From assembly GCA_049487715.1 (NCBI GenBank), contig CP150546.1, positions 806,001 to 870,000 of the forward strand: 64,000 bases of DNA, given 5' to 3'. Under the pieces are notes generated by a model, which ran no database searches, had not been told where the DNA came from, and was given only the letters and a program-made list of their open reading frames with translations. The first letter of the stretch is position 1. Each line of letters starts with the position of its first letter. This document shows positions 58,654 to 64,000 of this stretch, piece by piece. The translations under genes were made by a program, and so were the position numbers. The DNA comes from Pycnococcus provasolii. Its lineage: Eukaryota > Chlorophyta > Pseudoscourfieldiophyceae > Pseudoscourfieldiales.

Positions 58654-59778
58654 ATGTCGCCTTCATGTTCATTTGGGTCTTATTCATTTCAGGGTCTTTC
58701 ATTTATGAAAAAACCAACGATAGGATTCGTCGGACTTGGTGCGATGGGTCTTCCGATGCTTGTGAACATTCTTAAACATCATAACGGTGGGGATGCGGGT
58801 GCAGGTGGTGGGCAAGTTCAGTCATCGAGCTCAGGTGGTGGTACTGCAGGTGGTGGTGGTAATGCACATGTCACTGCGTTTGACTCATCAGATGTCGCTC
58901 AGAAAAAAGTACATGCAACTTGTCAAGGGCTAGGGTTAGATGTACGGAACTTCACGTTTGCCTCCTCCCTGAACCAAGTCGTTCGCACGTCTGATGTCGT
59001 CATCACCATGCTGCCAAGCCCGGAAAGCTGCAAAGCAGTATACGACGAAATGCTTAACAACGAAGACGTGAAAACGTCACTCTTCATTGACTGCAGCACG
59101 AACGATCCGAACACGGCGCGACAAATCGCTGATAAGGTCAACCAGGCGAAACTTGCACCAACGTCAAACGCGATTCTAGAAGCGTCGAACCCTGTCTACG
59201 TCGACGCACCCGTGTCTGGAGGAGTCACCGCGGCGGCGGCAGGTACGCTCACATTCATGCTTGGCGCAGACTCTGAGATTGCCGCGAAGGCTGCAAAACC
59301 TGTGCTGTCAACGATTGGTTCGCGTGTTATCACTGTCGGCAACACAGTTGGCGCGGGATGCGCAGCGAAGCTGTGCAACAACCTCGTGCTTGCCGTCAGC
59401 ATGGCAGGAGTGAGCGAAGCTTTAGCACTGGGAGAACGGCTCGGACTGCGAGCGGACGAGCTGTCCGATGTCATCAATGCAAGCTCGGGGAGGTGCTGGA
59501 GCAGTGACACGTACAATCCTGCGCCGGGCGTGCAGCGCGATGCGAACAGCGGAGAACTGGCAGGTGTTCCATCAAATCTTGCATACGATGGTGGATTTGC
59601 CCTACGACTCATGCTAAAGGATATTCGCCTAGCAAACGAGGTCGCCGAAGACGGTTCTTTGCCAATGGCACATGTTGCCAAGAAGGTATACGAGCACACT
59701 GCAAGCATCGTCGGAGAGAATAAGGATTTCTCAAGCGTCTTTGATGTCGTCTACGGTGGTGCAGGAGTAAAGGAGTAA
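58654..59778 (+). CDS. HIBADH: 3-hydroxyisobutyrate dehydrogenase
   Basis: Protein of 374 residues from 58654, or 357 from Met at 58705. It oxidises 3-hydroxyisobutyrate to methylmalonate semialdehyde in valine breakdown, usually in mitochondria. The Rossmann motif GFVGLGAMGLPM starts about residue 23; the substrate motif DAPVSGGVTAAAAGTLTFM and the catalytic Lys in GAGCAAKLCNNL follow. A Gly/Ser-rich insertion of about 30 residues lies in the first half. The 17-residue leader lacks the usual Arg-rich mitochondrial signal, and TTTCAG just before 58693 could be an acceptor of an unseen upstream intron, so the N terminus is uncertain. The related glyoxylate/succinic-semialdehyde reductases share the fold and remain an alternative. 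Confidence 0.86.
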   Translation: MSPSCSFGSYSFQGLSFMKKPTIGFVGLGAMGLPMLVNILKHHNGGDAGAGGGQVQSSSSGGGTAGGGGNAHVTAFDSSDVAQKKVHATCQGLGLDVRNFTFASSLNQVVRTSDVVITMLPSPESCKAVYDEMLNNEDVKTSLFIDCSTNDPNTARQIADKVNQAKLAPTSNAILEASNPVYVDAPVSGGVTAAAAGTLTFMLGADSEIAAKAAKPVLSTIGSRVITVGNTVGAGCAAKLCNNLVLAVSMAGVSEALALGERLGLRADELSDVINASSGRCWSSDTYNPAPGVQRDANSGELAGVPSNLAYDGGFALRLMLKDIRLANEVAEDGSLPMAHVAKKVYEHTASIVGENKDFSSVFDVVYGGAGVKE

Positions 59779-60272
59779 AAAGTAGTAGTTGCAGGAGGTG
59801 GTGGTGGATCGGCGCGTCCCAAACAGCAAATGCCAACGGCGCCTTGCGTCGTGGCGCCTCTTCCAGCGGCGCCGTCGCGCTTTGTTGCGCGGCTCGATTG
59901 GAGTCGCCTAGGCGCACCTTACAACTTGCAATGAAAGATTTCTTTGATATCAAAAATTGAGTCTGTAAAAACACGAAAATCTACCCTGCCGGGGATTTGT
60001 TGTAGCACGGTTTCCCTTGTCCAGGCCCCGCGGGATCCCGCTCGAGCCGAATGCAATGGCGGCGCACATTCCCGACGTCTCCTTCGCGTGGGGAGGTCTT
60101 GGAAGTCCCTTCGACGCACATCTCCAAATGTGGAGCACTCGAAGCGCCCGCGAGCGAGTTAAGGACGAGCGCTGCCGCTTGGCGGCTGGCGGCGGGAGCA
60201 GGGTTCTTTCACAAATAGTAAGTTTGAAAATTTTGACGAATCTATTCACATTGTAATCGGTACAATAGTGCC
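59779..60272. other. Convergent 3' region with a possible small exon
   Basis: This 494-bp stretch lies between two gene 3' ends. An ATG at 60056 in good context opens about 55 codons, followed by a consensus donor GTAAGT near 60220, but no acceptor or continuation is seen before the antisense GH43-like gene. I do not call it a gene. Confidence 0.3.
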
Positions 60273-62465
60273 CTAGGGTAGTAGCGCGTAAGTGATTGTC
60301 ATTGAGACCAAAAACAATTCCGATGGCGCAGTGGCAGTGGATGTGGCCCCTGGAGTGGTTCTCGTGGTAGTAATCGGTTTCTTATCCTCCTCCTTCTTGA
60401 GCGAAGAAGTTGTCGTGGAAGTAGAGGTTGTTGACGGTGTTGTGCCCGTAGCACTTGTCGCGCTTGTTGTTGTGAATGCCGCAGCCTTAGTTGTAGTCAA
60501 AGATGTTGTTGGTGTAGCTGTTGTAGGGGTAGAAGAATCTTCTGTTGTTGGAAGCGTCGCGATGGCTGTGACATCGTCGAATCCAACCGGGCCTTCTCCT
60601 ACGTTTTCCAGCTTCAGCTCGATTGGTTCATCCGCCGCCCACTCTGATGTCACATTCACGGACAATCTAATTGGCGTCCAAATGGTGGGCCAGTAGTCAT
60701 CGTTAGATCCAACCCAATACAACCTGCGCACAGCCATGAAATCTGTCCCCTCTTCCGTATTCGATTCGTCCCAGTCACTTGATCCGTCCTGCGTCTTCGT
60801 CGCCGCGCCCTTGCGAAAGTCGTATCCTAGATAGTGCTGGCCCTTTTCAACCCAGATGTGTGCATGTCCAGGAACACTCTGCTCGCCCTCAGGTCCGAGG
60901 ACCATGGTACTTCCGTACCCGCCATTCTGCCTATTCACACAGTCGTTTCCATCCTTGTCCTTGTATGGACCGCGCGGATCGTCGGCACGGCACACACGTA
61001 TCGTGTAGTCCGTTCCCATAGATCCCCAGCTTGAAAAGGCAAAGTACTTTCCGCCATACTTCCACAGACTTGGACCTTCCTGGTAGCGCGTCGAGCACCC
61101 GTCGCCAAAGAAGCCGTCTTCTTTCGGCCCTTCCACCGTCTGCTCATCGAAAGTCAGGATTTTCGTGTGTACGCCAGACGTGTCTGGCGCCACCGTGATT
61201 TTGTGCTCGTTAATATCCGTGCTTTTGCACTCGTCAGCTTCCGTTTTGCAAGCCGCCTTGCAGCACACGCGGCCTGATAAGGGGTTCAGCTCTGTTATGT
61301 ACGTTTCGTGACCTCCCCAAGTCATCCACAGGCGTCCTGTGTCCTTGTCTTTGAAGAGATGCGCGTCGATCACCCACGGGTGTTCGTTATTTCGTGGATT
61401 TTGCAGAATAATGCTATTCGTCGTTGGATCACCTTGCTCATCGACGCCATCGAATGTGATAGCATCCGGCGCCGTTCCCTTGATGTGGTGAAGGGTGAGC
61501 TTGCTCCAAAGGCACGTGTTGCTCTCGTCGGCAACGCCAGTCTTTGTCCTATCCTCGTCGCACGTCGGCTCACCGTTGTAGTGCGTGGACACCACGACGC
61601 ATAGGATTTCGTCGCAGAATGGAGCCGGCGCCATATGAAACAGACTGCTGCTCTTGCTCAGTGACCACGGCGTGTTGATTGGGTCGTCTTCGATGCGCTG
61701 GTATAGTAACGTGCCTCCTATGTGAAGTCGGTAGTCCTGCATGAACCACACGTTTGCGCCGTCGTCCTGGGCACATTCCTTGCACGCTATTTCGGCGCGA
61801 GCGTAGCCCTTCATTGTCGGCGCTCCCACGTCCAACGTGACACTTTTTTTCTCTTCAGAGCCAGAGGACACGCTCACCTTTGCCACGCAGGGTGCCGACT
61901 CCGTTGACTGCCACCCGTCTAGGTTGCCGTTGCCTGGCCAGTACGGGTTCAAGCCTCTGGTGTATACGGTAATTTCGAGCGTCACAATGCCGTTGCGTTT
62001 GTGGACGTTTTCTGAGACTAAGCTGGCTTCCGCAATACGCTGCGAGATGTGTGCGCCCGCTTCCAAGAAGGCGTACTCTTTTCCGTCAGGCGGCGCATCC
62101 CGTTGGCTCCACGTGCACTTGCTGCACGTGTTGTCTTCGCAGAACGGCGGCGTTCCATCGGTATTGGGATACTGTATGCATATTTGCGTTCCTTGCTTTC
62201 CGTACTCGTCTGGCGGGTGGTTCGGGTTGCACCTGATGGGCGGTGATGAACGAGCGTGCGACGTCACAAGGCTTGAAGACCAGGAGGCCTTAAAAGTAGT
62301 ACCATCCGAGCTATGACTACTATTATTGATGTTAGGAAATGACTCGAACGACGCGTTGTCTATGTGCAAGACAGATGTGAGTGCAAGGCCAGTAGGTGAG
62401 AGCAAGGAAACACCCAGCAGGAGCACGACAATGAGACACGGCGGACATTTTGACATGCGAACCAT
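60273..62465 (-). CDS. Secreted, probably GPI-anchored GH43-like glycoside hydrolase
   Basis: Protein of 730 residues. A signal peptide lies at 1-28 (LIVVLLLGVSLLSPTGLA). Residues about 30-240 form an N-terminal beta-rich, Cys-containing module. Residues about 265-640 resemble the five-bladed GH43 family: HPWVIDAHLFKDKDTGRLWM contains the pKa-modulating Asp position, and RYQEGPSLWKYGGKYFAFSS contains the likely acid Glu. The base Asp is not obvious. GH43 enzymes cut arabinan, xylan or galactan. The C terminus is a Thr/Ser/Ala-rich linker of about 80 residues, a few charged residues, and a hydrophobic end (ELFLVSMTITYALLP), the layout of a GPI signal. A membrane-anchored wall enzyme is the best reading. 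Confidence 0.72.
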   Translation of the reverse strand: MVRMSKCPPCLIVVLLLGVSLLSPTGLALTSVLHIDNASFESFPNINNSSHSSDGTTFKASWSSSLVTSHARSSPPIRCNPNHPPDEYGKQGTQICIQYPNTDGTPPFCEDNTCSKCTWSQRDAPPDGKEYAFLEAGAHISQRIAEASLVSENVHKRNGIVTLEITVYTRGLNPYWPGNGNLDGWQSTESAPCVAKVSVSSGSEEKKSVTLDVGAPTMKGYARAEIACKECAQDDGANVWFMQDYRLHIGGTLLYQRIEDDPINTPWSLSKSSSLFHMAPAPFCDEILCVVVSTHYNGEPTCDEDRTKTGVADESNTCLWSKLTLHHIKGTAPDAITFDGVDEQGDPTTNSIILQNPRNNEHPWVIDAHLFKDKDTGRLWMTWGGHETYITELNPLSGRVCCKAACKTEADECKSTDINEHKITVAPDTSGVHTKILTFDEQTVEGPKEDGFFGDGCSTRYQEGPSLWKYGGKYFAFSSWGSMGTDYTIRVCRADDPRGPYKDKDGNDCVNRQNGGYGSTMVLGPEGEQSVPGHAHIWVEKGQHYLGYDFRKGAATKTQDGSSDWDESNTEEGTDFMAVRRLYWVGSNDDYWPTIWTPIRLSVNVTSEWAADEPIELKLENVGEGPVGFDDVTAIATLPTTEDSSTPTTATPTTSLTTTKAAAFTTTSATSATGTTPSTTSTSTTTSSLKKEEDKKPITTTRTTPGATSTATAPSELFLVSMTITYALLP

Positions 62466-62698
62466 ACTAAAATAAATCTCCCCCGGCGGCGGAGGCGAAC
62501 CCCCATGCTAATCTGAACCCGAACCCCTAATCTGAATCCCGCTCCCCCCCCCCCGAACTGCCCCCCGAACGCCATTCGAATTTCGAGCTAAATAACGCGT
62601 CACACAAGTTCACGCACTCCTTGGTTGGAAGTGCTCGTCGTCTCGAAGGTTGACCTAAGAAGAAGTACTGCACCTGTACGTCTATAATATAAATCATC
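62466..62698. promoter_or_regulatory. Bidirectional promoter region
   Basis: This is a 233-bp spacer between head-to-head genes. It has a C-run near 62545-62554 and repeated CTAATCTGAA motifs (near 62508 and 62527) next to CCCGAACCCC. The role is inferred from position. Confidence 0.4.
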
Positions 62699-63187
62699 AT
62701 GGCGCTCGCCGTTGAAGTGGATCCCACCGTCGTGAGCTCGTTCGCGTTCCTCCTATTAGTGTTCGAGTGGTTCACCGCACTCGTCGCATTCTCCACCGTC
62801 GCCGCAGCGCCGCACTCGAATGAAGGACCGTTGCAGTTTGTGATTTTTACAGGAGTGTGCGTCTGGCTCGTATCTGCATACATCGCCCTGATCTACGTCT
62901 TCACGCAACGTGAGGAGAACAAAGCAGGCATACTCAATCTGCCGCTAGAAACGTGGATGAAGGCGGAGTTCGTGTACTTCGCCTTGTTCAGCTTTTTTAG
63001 CTTCGTCTCGTTCATATGCGCAGCCGCGCACACACACGGAAATAGCAACATCAAGGCTGGCGCAGCATTCATGTTCTTCAATATGCTCGCCATGATTGGC
63101 TCGGCAATAATGTCGAATGAGGAAATCAAGCAGCAACAGGCGAATGAAGCAAACTCGACGTACATTGGCGTGAATCCCAGTGCGTGA
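62699..63187 (+). CDS. Four-TM (MARVEL-like) membrane protein
   Basis: Protein of 162 residues with four hydrophobic helices: about 12-35, 47-68, 89-112 and 120-141. The short loops and small size fit MARVEL/tetraspan-type proteins found in endomembrane and plasma membranes. The C terminus is polar (EEIKQQQANEANSTYIG), probably cytosolic. No Cys-rich extracellular loop is present, so it is not a classical tetraspanin. The start is the first ATG after the promoter. Confidence 0.7.
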   Translation: MALAVEVDPTVVSSFAFLLLVFEWFTALVAFSTVAAAPHSNEGPLQFVIFTGVCVWLVSAYIALIYVFTQREENKAGILNLPLETWMKAEFVYFALFSFFSFVSFICAAAHTHGNSNIKAGAAFMFFNMLAMIGSAIMSNEEIKQQQANEANSTYIGVNPSA

Positions 63188-63274
63188 TGATTGATGAGCA
63201 CGACAGCGGGAGAGGTGGTAGGCGCACTCACCACGACAAACATCAAAATTTGTTGCTATGTTTACTTCTACTTG

Positions 63275-64000
63275 TTACTTGTTACTCGCCGCCTCAGGCA
63301 ATGCAGATGATTCTACACGTTGCGCGAATTCCGCCTCCGCAGCTCGCCACACTTCCATCGTGGCTCGCGCCTGCTCGGCACGCTGTGGCTGACGCGCGCT
63401 GATTTTCGTCGTGTCGATCTCTATACTGTCATCCGCAAATGCCGATGACCACCACGACACCGCTATGCCACCGCCCGGGTGTTCCTTGCGTAGCCAAACG
63501 CGCACGACGCGATGTTCTGGCGGGAAGCCCTCTGCACCGCCATCCGCGACGTCAGCTAGGCTCCAGTCCAGGTCCTCCGCACTCAGCGCTGTACTGCCTT
63601 CGTCGAGCACGACGCGGCGCGCGAGTGCCCCCCGCTTGTGCCACGTTGTCTCGTGGTCTGCGCGACGCGTGCCCACCCCGAGCGACGGCGGCTGGCCTGG
63701 CTCCCCTCGTGCGACGTGTAGCAAGACGTCTTTCGCGCGCGTCGTTCCTGGAACTGCGATGGATATGACAACGTCGTCGCGCGCCTGACTCCAGTAGTGC
63801 GTGGGAGCGACGCAGGCACCGTCGCGGGTCAGGCTTTCGACGCTGTGCTGTGGCGCCGTGAACGCCCGCGCGCTCGTCGGGGCGGCCTGCGGCAGAGTTG
63901 GTGGTGACGCGGTCTTGGCATCGTTCTGTCTTCTTCTTTCCTCGTCCAGGCGTTCGTCTGTCTCGTCGTCGCTGTCCTCTCCCCCCTCATCATCTTCGTC
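63275..64000 (-). CDS. CS-domain (NudC/p23-like) protein, 5' end missing
   Basis: The frame is open to the right edge of the window, so the N terminus is missing; 241 residues are visible. An acidic, disordered stretch comes first (EDSDDETDERLDEERR). The CS domain starts THYWSQARDDVVISIAVPG, with the W-x-Q-x-x-x-D/E-V start typical of NudC-like and p23 cochaperones, followed by RAKDVLLHV and a strand-rich region to DSIEIDTTKI. The C-terminal helix (ATMEVWRAAEAEFAQRV) fits NudC-domain proteins. These act with Hsp90 or dynein. The inserted charged loop between strands is longer than usual. Confidence 0.68.
   Translation of the reverse strand, partial: DEDDEGGEDSDDETDERLDEERRRQNDAKTASPPTLPQAAPTSARAFTAPQHSVESLTRDGACVAPTHYWSQARDDVVISIAVPGTTRAKDVLLHVARGEPGQPPSLGVGTRRADHETTWHKRGALARRVVLDEGSTALSAEDLDWSLADVADGGAEGFPPEHRVVRVWLRKEHPGGGIAVSWWSSAFADDSIEIDTTKISARQPQRAEQARATMEVWRAAEAEFAQRVESSALPEAASNK

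Overview
The window is nuclear DNA of a photosynthetic eukaryote, most likely a unicellular green alga. It carries eukaryotic housekeeping genes (eIF5, NOP16, CSN8, a USP-type deubiquitinase), a plastid galactolipid synthase (MGDG synthase), hydroxyproline-rich type (S/P)n proteins, a polycystin channel and a SAS6-like flagellar protein. Three short spliceosomal introns can be read directly (63, 83 and 97 bp) and a fourth, 119 bp, is proposed. Prasinophyte-grade green algae fit best, but this is an inference from gene content and no marker gene was tested. There is no sign of bacterial operons, phage or CRISPR.

Layout. 1-9 kb: 3' end of a sialidase-like protein, eIF5, a spliced SAS6-like gene, organellar tRNA 2-thiouridylase, a type II membrane protein with repeated Ig-like domains, and a YacP-like NYN nuclease. 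9-20 kb: a PLP-dependent DAP-decarboxylase-like enzyme divergent from a USP, a secreted esterase, two orphans, a COA1-like membrane protein divergent from a second sialidase-like protein, and an HPt phosphotransmitter. 21-30 kb: NOP16, a Kelch protein, CSN8, MGDG synthase, a D-2-hydroxyacid dehydrogenase and a spliced one-TM orphan. 30.6-42.3 kb: one gene for a protein of about 3,880 residues with a filamin-like ectodomain, one TM segment and a very long cytoplasmic array of MgtE_N-like helical repeats. 43-57 kb: a DOT1-like methyltransferase, an LRR-DUF1796 protein and a polycystin-type channel of about 3,700 residues with a huge Pro-rich, beta-propeller and Ig-like loop. 57-64 kb: a small secreted protein, 3-hydroxyisobutyrate dehydrogenase, a GH43-like secreted hydrolase, a four-TM protein and the 3' part of a CS-domain protein.

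Genes are tightly packed and the strand changes often, giving many head-to-head starts and convergent 3' ends about 70-260 bp apart. Several 5' flanks carry (TTAGGG)n telomere-type repeats or telo-box-like motifs; others carry long polypurine tracts.

The most notable content is the two giant surface proteins. Both combine Pro-rich ectodomains with large repeat domains; one is a channel and the other is a one-pass receptor-like protein whose cytoplasmic repeats contain very recent internal duplications. Together with the SAS6-like gene, the sialidase-like pair and the GH43-like enzyme, the window is rich in cell-surface and possibly flagellar functions.
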